The notes beneath the pieces are model-generated. The model saw only the letters and a program-made list of their open reading frames with translations, had not been told where the DNA came from and searched no databases. Shown here piece after piece: positions 1 to 50,900 of a stretch of DNA of 64,000 nucleotides. Within the stretch, counting starts at the first letter, position 1. Every line of letters starts with the position of its first letter. A program made the translations under genes and the position numbers. This stretch comes from Rhynochetos jubatus (taxonomy: Eukaryota > Chordata > Aves > Eurypygiformes > Rhynochetidae), in contig CM050648.1 in the NCBI GenBank assembly GCA_027574665.1, positions 37,396,200 through 37,460,199 of the forward strand, written 5' to 3'.

Positions 1-1068
1 GCTGATCTCCACCTGGCTAATAGCATAAAAATCTCTGTAAAACGTCTGTGGTGTAAGGGAATAGCTAATATGAAAACCAGGGGCAGTTGCATATTTGAGT
101 GTTTACGTGCTGCTGTCAGCAACATTCTGAAAAAAACATCCGTTGGTGGATTTGGTAGCCGCAGCTGGCTCTGGAGAGGTGAGCTCTCCCAAGTACAGGT
201 CGGCGATGTAATGCTGTGTAGGATGGTGACGTAATGCCATGTAGCAGTGCGCCTTTGGAGTTCATGTGCTCTTGAAGCAGTTGCTGCTGCTTAGGGAAGA
301 AGTGAGGAAAAGCCTACCCTAGCTGCTAGGCGTGCTCAGCTGAGATGACCAACCTACAACACCTAATGGATTGGGTGAGGAATTGAGAGGAGCTAAAACA
401 GTTCATGTTCCAAATAAAAACATCTGTACTGAGGCAATTTCAGGGAAAACCACTCTCTCTCTTAGAGAAGAGTAGCTTTCCTATTAATGCATCTACTGCA
501 TTTTTTTATGCTGTGCCTGACCAGTATCCTCCTTCCAGTAATCTAATACCATAGGGTGATTCTTTTGTGTCAGTGCGTTTCCCTTCTAATGAAGGTCCAA
601 TACTTTAAATTGGCATAAATGTCTGTTTGTTATGTTTGTGCCATAATACCATCATCTCATAGAGAAAATCTTTTGTGGTGATGTAATATCTCTCCTTTCA
701 AAAGCCCAAATTCTTTTCAAATCTAACAGCAGCTTAGACTTCTTGGTAGGCTAAATTGTCGTCCAGGGCTTCACATCGTTACCAGTTCTTCTGGTTTAGA
801 GTGATCAGAATACAAAGCAAATTTTTCAGCTGGACAGAACTCCAGAAGTACCTAAGTGATAATTCGAATTCTTAATATGAATGTGTAAAACATAAGTTGT
901 ATTTCCTCCTTTCCTCCTTTTATTTTTTCCTGTTTTTTTCCTTATCTCCTGTACCTCTGAAGTGCTGCTTTCAGAATTATGTGTGTCAGAATATTGGCCA
1001 TCAAAGTCACTGACTGCATTTGTAATAGATTTTATTTTTTCCCCCCTTCTTCCTGGAATATTTGTTAG
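1..1068 (+). other. ARFGEF1: ARFGEF1 intron (partial, 5' edge of window)
   Basis: This is the end of the intron upstream of the first ARFGEF1 exon in the window. The expected preceding coding segment (HUS region upstream of VFFKEIFL) is not found here, so that exon lies outside the window. A pyrimidine-rich tract and the acceptor TTTGTTAG close the intron at 1068. I see no repeat or other gene in it. Confidence 0.85.
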
Positions 1069-40036
<38,968 letters not shown>

Positions 40037-41332
40037 CAGAGAGCGACTGAGCAGCGCTCGTACTCCTCAGCTAAACGAAAGGACCGGGAGGCTGAGCAGC
40101 CGTTCCGTCTGGATAGCCATAAAAACGCTCTCCGCGTGGCAGGGTTAACGGTACGGATGCTCACCGCTGTAATTAAGGCTTGCAACGCTCCAGTCCCTCT
40201 TTCCTGATGGATTTCTCTCTGACGGTTTCCTCACGCCCGGCTCTGGCCGAGCGCGGAGCCGGTTTTTAGCGCGGCCCTCTTGGCGGCGCGGGCTGCGATG
40301 GCCTTCGCTGTCCCGGACAGCAGAGTAGCAAGAGCCGTGGACGGCGGGCGGGGGAGTAACGCGTACCCGAAGAGCTCCGTCGGTGAAGGTTTGAGCTTCG
40401 GCAGGAAGCGCGACTCAGGAGAGCTGTATTTTGAAGGATAAAAGATGTTTATAGCGAAAAGAAAAACGGAGATTCTTGTTCACGGTGAAAGGTATTTAGC
40501 GGCTGTGTCCGATCTTCGAAGATTTTTGCACACTCAGGCTGTCTGAGACGCGGGTGATCATCCTCCTCTTCAGAGTGTACAGAGATGCAGGTCTGTAATA
40601 TAAACTCTTCAGCACTCTACAGTTCTTCCTCGAGCGTTTCTTTTCCGTACTGTTGGTTGGCGGAAACCCCAGAACACGTTGTTGGTTACCAAATGCACTA
40701 GAGGTTTGGGTTTCTTTTTTTTTTTTTTTTTTTTTGGGTTGTGATGATTTTTGTTTGTTTGTTTTCTTCCTTTTCGGTTTCGTCGTCGCCCCGAAGTTAG
40801 TGTCGCTGACTTTTCGTCGAGAACAGAGGTAGAGATATCACGACTGACTGACGTTAACTACCTGTGATATACCTGTTTTAGGGCTTTTAAAAGTAACGAG
40901 CCGTTGAAAGGATGATCCTTCAAGGAGTGGAACTTGAATCGCTGCAAACGAGTCTAGGCTGTGTCTGCTGTCACATGGGGGGGTTCTTTTTTCTTTCCTT
41001 TGATGTAGATTTCACTCTTCTGTACAGAATTTAATGTTGAATATATTCAAGTAACAAAATCCGGCATGGTTTGGGGAGGGTTAAAAATGTATTGGAAATG
41101 TATTCCTACTGTGAATTGTGCTCCGATGGTTACCAGGCGGGATTGTCAAGCGTTCTGTATTACAATGGATGTAGAAATTTTTTTCAGAGGGACAAAATGT
41201 ATATGGTACAGATCTGTAAAGTTTTCTATGTAAAAAAAAAAAAAATTCTGTACAACTTTCTGTACAATATTTGGTTCTCATCTGGCATATTCTAATCAGG
41301 TTATAGGTCAATAAAGTTTTTGAACTCTTTGA
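40037..41332 (+). other. ARFGEF1: ARFGEF1 3'UTR
   Basis: About 1.3 kb from the stop codon to the expected cleavage site about 17 nt after the AATAAA at 41310. It carries a T run at about 40715-40735 and no coding potential. The 3' limit is inferred from the signal. Confidence 0.8.
41310..41315 (+). terminator. ARFGEF1: ARFGEF1 poly(A) signal AATAAA
   Basis: Canonical AATAAA followed by a T-rich stretch (GTTTTTGAACTCTTTGATC). It is the first canonical hexamer I see after the ARFGEF1 stop. Cleavage is expected near 41330. Confidence 0.82.
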
Positions 41333-41607
41333 TCAGTGCAATCGAAACCCGGCTAACCCACAGCTGCTTGGTGTAACGGTTCCCTCTGCCTCTCACGCTC
41401 TCCTCCCGCAGGAACAGCCTTGGGTTGGCTGGGATGTGCCGACCGGCGGCTGGGGCGAAGGGTTCGGGGCGATGGAAGGGTAAGTTTGGAAAACAAAACA
41501 AAGGGAAGAATAAAGCTGCGTGTAGGTGGAGGAGTCGGGTGCCCCTGTAGGGCTGCGCAGGTGGAAACTCACTGGCTGCGTTTTGCTTTCCGGGAATTAA
41601 AACAGGA

Positions 41608-41737
41608 ATAGAATCACGGAACGGTTTGGGTTGGAAGGGACCTTAAAGCCCATCCAGTTCCAACCCCCCTGCCATGGGCAGGGACACCCTCCACTAGACC
41701 AGGTTGCTCACAGCCTCATCCAGCCTGGCCTTGGACA
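41608..41737 (-). mobile_element. CR1 3'-terminal fragment
   Basis: 130 bp of antisense CR1 3' end (TAGAATCACGGAACGGTTTGG to CAGCCTGGCCTTGGAC). Confidence 0.9.
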
Positions 41738-42965
41738 GGAACCAGAGGATGGAGGGGAGGGAAGGGCCAGCATCAGCCAGTTGCGCCTTGTCAGCATCTT
41801 CCCTGCTGTAAGTGAAAGCGGAACAGGGTGGTGGTTTTCCTGCTGTGGGGCTTGGGAGAGTGGGAGGAGGGAAGCGTGAAGGCTGCAGAGGATGAGGGGG
41901 CCGGAGCTGAGAGCGGAATGCATCTGCCCCTCCCGAGTGCCCTGGGAGACGGGGAGAGGCAGCCGTTCACTGCAGGCTCCAGCGTAAGCTGTAAGCAGTG
42001 CGGAGTCGGCAACAGAAACCCATTCCAGGGGAGGGAATGAAAGGCCTGGCCTGCGAGGAGGAGTTTCCATGTGATACTGACTGGGGGGGAGCAAAACCAA
42101 ACGGCACCTATCCGAGTCGGAACTGGGGGGCATGTTGAGGCGATGTTAATCCACTGTGCTGGTCCAGCCTTTCCTCTGGGCTGTACTTTTGTTGTTCAGT
42201 CTGCTGCGTGGCGGTGGTTTGAAGCACCAGCACTGGGCCACGCCGAGGGCGCTCTTGGCTGACAGTGCCCCGTGCTGACGCTTGGGCTGAGTGGAACATG
42301 CCCTACCCCGAGTCACATCTTCTCCCCGTGCCTGTGGCCGACTGTTCCTGGGACCATCGCGGGGTGGCCTGCTTACCCAGAGCGTTGTTCCAACGGCCAT
42401 TCGTGTACCTGCCACCCACCCATCTGCCTCACGTCTTAACGCCCGCGTTCAAGCTTCGGCGTTGGGTTGCTTTACTGCTGCGTTGCACGCCTCTGTGTAG
42501 TAATGGCTTAGTAATTCATGGCATGACCGGCTGCTTCACCTTACTCATTGCTTGCGTGGCCAAGGCCTAGTAGCTGTTTAGCCTCTCCGCGTTGGAAACT
42601 GGACTCCTGTGTCATGGTTCCCCACTGCTGTACCTCCCCTTAGTCGCTGTAGGGCCAGACCTGCACCAGCTGTGCTCGGGGTGGCACTGTCACCCTGCCG
42701 CGCTCTGCGTGCCCGTGGTGGGGCTGGGAGCGCGTTCCGTTTCAGACGGGTCAGGCCTGGCTGGCACCTGCATGGAATTTGCAGATGAGGGTGTCATGGT
42801 GACGAAGTTAAATGGAGAAGACTGGAAGGACCAAGAGCCTCCCGGGCAGCAGCCTGGGTGCCGGAGGGAGGACAGCTGGAAGGGGACTCACTCCTTGCCC
42901 AACTGACGGGAAAGGTTACACTGTGACCTCCAGGTCTGTGGTGTGGGTTACTGCAGGGGTGAAGG

Positions 42966-43235
42966 TGAAGGAAAGGTAACGGGTTTAAACGGAAAGCAGG
43001 CAGATTTAGACTGGATGTAAGGAAGAAATTTCTCACAGAGAGGGTGGTGAGGCACTGGCACAGGTTGCCCAGAGAAGCTGTGGGCGCCCCGTCCCTGGAA
43101 GTGTTCAAGGCCAGGCTGGATGAGGCTGTGAGCAACCTGGTCTAGTGGAGGGTGTCCCTGCCCATGGCAGGGGGGTTGGAACTGGATGGGCTTTAAGGTC
43201 CCTTCCCACCCAAACCATCCTGTGACTCTGTGAAG
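42966..43235 (+). mobile_element. CR1 LINE 3' fragment
   Basis: Sense CR1 from AAGGTAACGGGTTTAAACGG to the 3' end CACCCAAACCATCCTGTGAC, about 270 bp. Confidence 0.92.
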
Positions 43236-44271
43236 CAACCTCCGGGTGAGGCTGGGCAGTGTCCGAGACTTGAGCCAGAAGAAATGAAGGCAGCCTGTGC
43301 TGGTCAGGGACACTTGGAGACACCCTCACAGTTAAATGTGGCAGGCTTTTTAGGCTGACACTAAATCTGTGCCTCTGTCGGGAGGTAAAACCTTGAGTAA
43401 AGTTACAGGACTAAAGAGAAGTGAAACGATGTGGGCCACTAGCGCCGAGCTCTGTCCCGTGCCTGGAGTTGGCACAGCCAGTCTCCCGCCTTTCAACTCG
43501 TGGAGCAACTGACCAGAGCCATGGGACACAAGGGGAGGGCTGGCAGGTGACACGCGGAAGGACAGTACAAATCTTTCCACTGAGGGTCAGCACAGAGGCT
43601 CCGTGGTAGGGTGATTACTGCACTGTAAACCATTTTCCCCTTAGCTGCTCAAAGTTATTTTGGGATCAGAACCTCCGGGAAGGGCAAATGGAGCAGCCGT
43701 GAGGCCTGTACTGTGTGCGCTGGCCTGGTCTCAGCTTGCACCCGGACCCAGCCTTACCTACTGCCTGTTGCACCCAAACCGCTGAGCCTGACACCCGTGG
43801 TAAGGTTAGAGGAACCGTGCTTCCTCCTGGGGCAGGAAGACACTAAACCCCTGAGGAAGCTACGCAGCGCAACAGTGTTGGAGTAGTCTGCAAGCGGCAC
43901 TTGCCTGCCATCACCACAGAGCGGCCGTGGCCTTCAGGCAGGGGGAAGGCTGAAAACGGCATTTTAGTAAAAACCAGATTTACTACAAATCGCTTCATCC
44001 TCTGGTTTTCCCTTCTGGTCAAAGCTTTGGCCTCTGGCTGGGAATTCCTAACCGAGAGTGAAGTAATGTCCTTACCCTTGGTTCACCCTGGCGCTTCAGC
44101 TCACTGAGCTCCCGGGGTCTTGCTCCCGGCCACAGCCGCTAACGCGCTCTGCTTCGACTCGGCAGCTGCCCCGCTGGTCCTGCCGCGCTGCAGCCAGCCT
44201 TAACCTTCCACGCTGTTTGTGGGCAAACGTGCGCTGCGGGAAATGACAGGTTCGGGAAAGTCCGCTTTTCT

Positions 44272-44756
44272 GTTTTCAGTAACAAAATAATTTATTAACT
44301 CTTAAATCAGAACCATAAATTAAATATCTGCAGCAATCTCTGTCTTTCCAGCACGTCACCAGTTGGGGAACAGAAGGAGCTCTGGCGTGGGGTTATTCCC
44401 CTGCCAGACAGCTTTAGCGTTCGGCTACAAACACAGCTAAAAATCAGCTTTGATTTAGTATCAAATTCACACGCACACACACACACTCCGGGTTTGTGCC
44501 GAGGCTGAAACGTAACTTGTACAAAAAGTGCAAAGAAAAAGGCCCAGCCCTTCCTCCGCCTCCCCCGTGGCGCACCGTGACACACCCCCTACTGCGCCCC
44601 TTCTGCTGCGTCGTTATTGCTGGTGAAAGGACAGGCGCAGCTCCGCGCTCTGTACAGGGAAGAGAACCCGCCCCCCGGGAGCCCCCGGAAAGCGCCGTGG
44701 TGCTGGGGAGTCCCTCGGCCGCCGCACGGCCCGGCGGGACGGCGCCGGGGCTGGAG
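44272..44756 (-). other. CSPP1: CSPP1 3'UTR
   Basis: About 480 bp from the CSPP1 stop to a cleavage site inferred just past the AATAAA at 44296-44291. It starts GC-rich next to the coding end and becomes AT-rich near the poly(A) signal. A short CA repeat lies at 44469-44486. Confidence 0.75.
44291..44296 (-). terminator. CSPP1: CSPP1 poly(A) signal AATAAA
   Basis: On the minus strand GAGTTAATAAATTATTTTG. It is the canonical hexamer I find at the end of the CSPP1 3'UTR, and a T-rich stretch follows. Confidence 0.78.
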
Positions 44757-44983
44757 TCAGCCGTGGGCGGTGGAGAGGCCGTGCCAGCCGAGCGGAAGGG
44801 TGTTTTCAGGGGAGAGCTTCGCGGGGCCGGGCTGCTCCGCCATCAACCTTTGGAGCGTCTCCGACGTTCCCGGTCGCAGCCAGGGCTCGGTTGCAACCGA
44901 GTCAACGGAACTGGGCCGCCTGCCCTGGTGGGACGGAGCGTGCTTCGGAAGGTCGTCCGCTTCCCCGAAGGCGGCGCTCCCAC
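44757..44983 (-). CDS. CSPP1: CSPP1 terminal coding exon
   Basis: Encodes (G)[20 protein letters not shown]...GLSTAHG, stop TGA at 44759-44757 (c365-439). The core [15 protein letters not shown] and the last residues GLSTAHG are conserved. The flanking parts are Gly/Pro/Ala-rich in GC-rich DNA and differ from human. Acceptor CTCTCTCTCAG. Confidence 0.96.
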
Positions 44984-47900
44984 CTGAGAGAGAGGAGGTA
45001 CGCACGTTAGAGGGGACAACGGCGTATGGCAGCTCACCGCGGCGTCCCGTTACATCCACCGGGCTCCTTCGGCTGCGATAAACGTGCAAATAACGCCTTT
45101 CAAGGGCATCGGTTTCTGCTTAACCCGCATTCGCGAGCCAGAGCTCAACAGCGAAAGGCTCCCTCCCACGTCTTTGACGGCTAATGCCAACGGCTCCTCC
45201 CCCGCCGGCTCCGTGAGGGGCCGTACAGGCGAACCTGGACGGACACGGTGGAAGGTTCTTGCGTCCCCAAAGGCTCCTGTCGCAGGGACACATCAGATGT
45301 GTCAGCGCACGTAGCATGCACGTAAAAATAAGGCTGTTAAATGTCGGTGTCATGGCTGAACGCTTGTACGGACGCTCTCTTACGCGGGAGAGCGCTCCGG
45401 AAGAATTATTCGAACGCCGGTAAGGACTGCGTATGGCACTTCCCAATTGCCACCAGACAACGCACCGTTTGTATCAGCAAGCTGGGCACGCTGTAGATCC
45501 CTGCGGGCTCCAGCATTCCTTGACTTACCGGCACGGAGGAATGTCTGAGGAGCCTCAAGCAATTTAGGCAACTTCTCTCCTACGTGCACACATATATGAA
45601 GCAGGGTCTCAGCCACCCATCGCACGCGCTCAGAGCCGTGAGAATTCTCTCCCCTGCACCCAAGGCTGCTCTCGTTCACGGGGTTCGGAGCACGCGTACG
45701 CTGCCCGCTGCAGCGGGCGGCTGCTGGCTTGCGGAGATCTCGTCGCCCCAAGTACTCGCCAAGTCTACACCGATGGGTGAAACCAGAGGAGGAGGCCTGG
45801 CCCCACCGGGCACTCATTTGCCAATTAAGAAAACGATCCTAGGGTGGCTTTAGGGTTACCACGTCAGTCCCATACAGGGAAGTGAACTACTGTGCCAACA
45901 GGATTGGCTCCTAAAATTTATCCAAACCTCTGAGTTCCCATCTCCCAGTGGTTTAAAGGGAGACAACCAGTTGGAGAACCTTAGTTCTGTATTTGACAGT
46001 TGTTTTCTCCCAGCAGTGTCTCAGGGCAGAGGAGAAATAACAGTCCCAGCTGTTGGGAAAGCAAGAGGGTGCCCCAAGGGTTCTATCAAACTGCAAGGGA
46101 AAAGGAATAAAGCCACTTGGCTTCACTCCTTTTGGTATTTGCGATGTCACCGAGTACCCGGAGGGAACAGGAGCGCAGGCAGCGCCGCGGCCCCAACGAC
46201 CACGGCTCAGCAAAAGGCTCTCTTGTTCCACTTCCAAGAGGCACGTATGCTAGGGATGAGTGAGGGTCCCACTGTGTTCCAAAGAACAAGCTACATGCAA
46301 GCACACAAAAATGCACACACACACAAGTTATATATATCTAAAGGCTGAAGACCATGACCAACAGAAGGCAAACAAAATTAAAAGGTAGTTCACATGATAC
46401 GAGGTGAAATTATAAAGAGGGAGCTAGAACAAGGGCAGAGAAGTGAAAGACGCTCACACAGCAGCAACGTTTGGGTGGCGTAAAATCAGTAAAGCATTTG
46501 TTTAGATTATAGACAAAGTGAATATGAATGTGGAGGTCTTTTAGTGACTTAAAAATCACAGTGAGATGGTTAAAACAAACAAAACAAGGATAATGTGCTT
46601 GTAAGCATACCCATAGCAACGCAATCGGAAAAACTGGCAGCATCTGTACCCTCATTAGGTTTATAAAAGGAACACTGACACTGTAATCGCCTAGACAGCA
46701 TAGCAACCGCCTCCCAAAAACGGGACATTTCAGACTCCTGTGAAAGAATCAGTAGCACAAAGTGTATCAACTGGGCCATCACCCCTGTGAGAAATTAAAG
46801 GTCGTTGAGAGTTGCCGTAACTGGTACCTCATACACAAAGTGGGTCTACATCAGGCAGGCGGCCGATGGGGCAGCTCTAAGGTAACTCCCAGAGTCTGAG
46901 GTATTATGCGGTCACAGGAGATATATATATATATATAATCTACATATACACATCATATACATAATGTACACATGTACATAAACAATTCAAGCATGCGTAT
47001 AGTGAAAGATATCAACCTCATATACTGAGTGCTCGTGTACGTCAACAAACCAATAGAAAACCCAGATTAACTAGAAACAGAAATACTTCTTTATACACCA
47101 TTTTTTGCCCTATTTTCGTGCTGGTTGGACCACAGGCACCTGATTCCTAGGAATGCCAATAAACTCCCACGGCCAGTTTCTTTCCACTAACAGTTCTGCT
47201 GCGCAGCTGGATATCCACATCTTACTGCCCGCAGGGGCACGTCGCAATACTGGAAGCGGTACCGACAGGAGGGGCTGATCAGACAGGAATTAGAGCATCT
47301 CTTCCTCCTGCCCGCCTCTAAACAGCTGTGGTGAAGTTCACTGGGGAACCACTTGCACCACATACAGAACTCTCTAGAAAATTCCTCTGTTAGAGCCAGT
47401 TGCTCACTGCTCAACTACAGGCACCCCATTAACGTCTGTCCCTTTCGTTACTGCAATTACTTAGTGTTCACCATCTCTACTACGCAGAGCATACCTAAGT
47501 AAGCCGATTTCTGCTGGAGCTCGCTCAGTCTGCGCAATCGTTCCTCATTCTTGCCTTTCAGCTGGTCGATGTCGAGGCTGCAGCTGGAGTGCGAAGAAAA
47601 GCTGTCAGCCTGCAGCAACGGTGTCTGGCCCGGTGGAACATCCTCCTGCAGAAAATCCAAAACCACACAAATCCTTCAGCTGAAGAGCATCCTTTTTACA
47701 AGGGCAAACAGCTGTACATGTGCACTCTCAGAATCCACATCATCTAGGCAGTAAGGAACCAGGGGAGCTGCCTGACATCGGATCTGTGGTCCACCCTCGT
47801 ATTTAAGCCGGTCTGGTTATCATACGTACAGCGCTCTCCAACGCTTTCTGCTTCATTCGTCTCCTCTCCCTTGCAGAAGGTGGAAGCTGCGGTGAGAAAT

Positions 47901-50900
47901 CATCTTCTCCTAAGGCAGGAAACGTTTCCCCATTAGCACCTGGAAAAACAGCAGTGAAAAATCCTTTTCAAAGCCATCGAAATACATGATGGTGTTCAGA
48001 CCTGTTTATGTTTTGAAATGAGAAGATATATCGTACTTGAGTTAATCACAGGAACGTGCTCAATTAGGACATCTTGCATGAAGCCAGCGATAATCCAGAT
48101 GCAGACAAAAGAACAAGGTACCGCAACAGCGGCAAGGAATGAACTTCCCCAGGAACATCCCGAGATACCTACTGAGATCTCTCTTAGCTAGAAGATAAGG
48201 CATTTCCCACCCTGCAAATCCACCACCTACCTTACTTCACCATCCCTTCTTTAGACCTGGGCCTTTGCAGAAAACGAGCGCAGCATCTCCACTCGAGACA
48301 GAGAACACTTGGCAAACCGGAGGCGTAAGAAGATTCAATCGTGTAATAAATTATGTATGGAAATGTTACATGGAATGATAGTGTTACATGGAATATAATC
48401 AATGCCTTAATATATAATCAACATCTATTAATTAATAATATAACCTTAAGTGCTCCTGCTCTGGCAGGGGGGTGGGACTAGATGATCTCTAGAGGTCCCT
48501 CCAACCCCTGACACTCTGTGAACCTGTGAATCTGTAATGGAAGATTATCTATTAATATAATAATTCAATATATGCTCGTATAATGATATGATATTATCTT
48601 ATATATAAATATTATGTCTATTAGTTAATATCTATACAAATCACCTATTTCAATAGATAATTGATTTCTGTTTCAACAGATAATCTTGTGTAGTGTAAGA
48701 TTATATATTAATATAATAGTTAAGCGTATGCTAACGGTGTTATAGTGTTATATATTAATATTATGACAATTAATTTATAATCAATGTCTTAGTACATAAT
48801 CAAAGCCTTCGTTATTTTTGTATGGATGGCTTCTAACCCTTTTACATGAGAAGACGAAGGTGTGACTAAGGATATGCGACTAAGTTTCTGATGGCGCCTC
48901 TATCACACTGCAGCGGGGGAGGAGCCGAGTCAATCTTGGAATCACAGAACGGTTCGGGTTGGAAGGGACCTTAAAGATCATCTAGTTCCAACCCCCCTGC
49001 CCTACGGTGATGTCTCTGCTTCACACTTGTTTTGCCTGTTTCCCCCTTCCTTTGCTGACTCTGGAAACTACTTCAAACTGTTTCAGACAGACACACTCTT
49101 CCTCTCCAGGACCAGCAGCCACTGCTTGCGGCTGGTTTATGGCTTTGCGGCTTTTTGTCTAGTCTGATTTCAAAAGTTTAAAGAAAAGTGTGTAAATAGA
49201 CAGAAACACACAGGGCTCTGAACAACTCTGGAGCATTTGTCTGAAATGACAGACAGTGACATTAAAAATAAACCACAACTGTGGGAAAAACGGGGTTATC
49301 ATTTCCTACCTATTTGAAAATAAATTGTAATGAAATGTTTTATATCATCCACGAGATTCAAAGATCTTCAAGTGAAATTTTAAAAGTAACAAGCTTTTGG
49401 ATGAAAACTGAAATACTAAGGTTTGAACACTAAATTTGTTTGATATCAAGGAAGTTAGGAGAAACAGAGACAGTTATTTTAAAACTCTTTGATATTACCA
49501 GTTGTTTTTTCCCTAGAAATTTCTCTCCCCTAGTTTCACAAAGGTACTCATGCTCTCCTCACAAATGTTTAACCTGCAAAAATCAGAGCATAATTCTGAA
49601 ATGGTATGTGGCTAACAATCCACTAATCAGAATCCCCGTTACAAGGTCTGTTGAACGTCATTACATTCAAAATAGAGCTACTACTCAGAATACAGAACAT
49701 CATTTATTCATGTGAATTTATCAAAACAGAAAGTGCAAGCTAAAGGAGAATTTATTTATTTGCACCTTTAGTGTTTCATCAATGCAAGAAGCTACCTGTT
49801 CCTCTAAGCATCCATCCCTCAGATCCTGCTATGCAGATGTGCTCTCAAATCACTGCGTCAGAGTCACAGAACGGTTTGGGTTGGGAGGCACCTTAACGCC
49901 CATCTAGTTCCAACCCCCCTGCCATGGGCAGGGACACCCTCCACTAGACCAGGTTGCTCCAAGCCTCATCCAGCCTGGCCTTGAACACTGCCAGGGATGG
50001 GGCATCCACAGCTTCTCTGGGCAACCTGTGCCAGTGCCTCACCACCCCCATCTCTGGGAAGAACTTCTTCCTGACACCTTCATTAACACTAATGAATTCC
50101 ACGGTTTCAAGTGAGGCCAAAAAAAGGGAAAAAGAAATTGATAACCTCTTTATTCCTAAATGCTTCACATTTCTGAGCCCTAGGAGATAAAGGCAAATTC
50201 ATTTGTAATGCTGACACCTATTACAGAATTCAGTTAGATTTTAAACCCATGTCAAAAAAACAACCCCACCCAAAACAAACCCTGAAGGGCAGTGTTATGC
50301 TCTTCTTAGGAAATGAGAAGCAAAGTACACCAGGAGTATTTCACAAAAGACCCTCAGACAATGTGAGCAGAGAAGGCAGCCCACATATAATGAGTGCTTA
50401 TTTTTCATTTCAGGGATGGAAGTCGCCAGATTCATGCTCAGAATTCTAATGGCTGTTTATAAAGCCCAAAAAAATGCCAAGGGTAACAAAGCTGTAGTTG
50501 GTGCCTACAGTTCGGTGCTGGGGAACGCGCTTTTCACCCCAGTCATAAATGTTCTGGGAAAAAAACAGAAAAAGGGGGGATGAAAAGGATCGTAAGTGAA
50601 GTCCATCACCTCACTAAACTGCAGGAATCAGGAGGGTGGGGAGAGGCAGGAAATCAGAGCGCAAACAAACCGAGGGAGCAGCCCGTTACACAGGCGGCAC
50701 ATTCCGAGCAGGGGAAGGAGAGCGTTCACAGAAGGCACAGCGTGGACGTTCATCCACACAATACTGCCGATGGTGAACAATTAGAGGGATTCAAAAGTGC
50801 CGATTCTGATTCGTGAAAGACCACCCCAGCTTAGCAAACCCACAGCGCTTGACTCGGGAAGCCTCTGAGCTCTAAGTTGCTGGAAGCTCCGCAGCGCTGC

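Larger units (their letters stand above)
41333..44271. other. Intergenic region between convergent ARFGEF1 and CSPP1
   Basis: About 2.9 kb separate the two inferred poly(A) sites. It contains an antisense CR1 scrap (41608-41737) and a sense CR1 3' end (42966-43235), and is otherwise GC-rich unique-looking sequence. I see no supported gene. Open frames here show no conserved motif and change frame freely. Confidence 0.75.

Noticed and set aside
45380-45817. 145-codon open frame on the minus strand within the last CSPP1 intron
   Set aside because: It does not resemble CSPP1, and the exons on either side already join in phase. The length is explained by local GC content.
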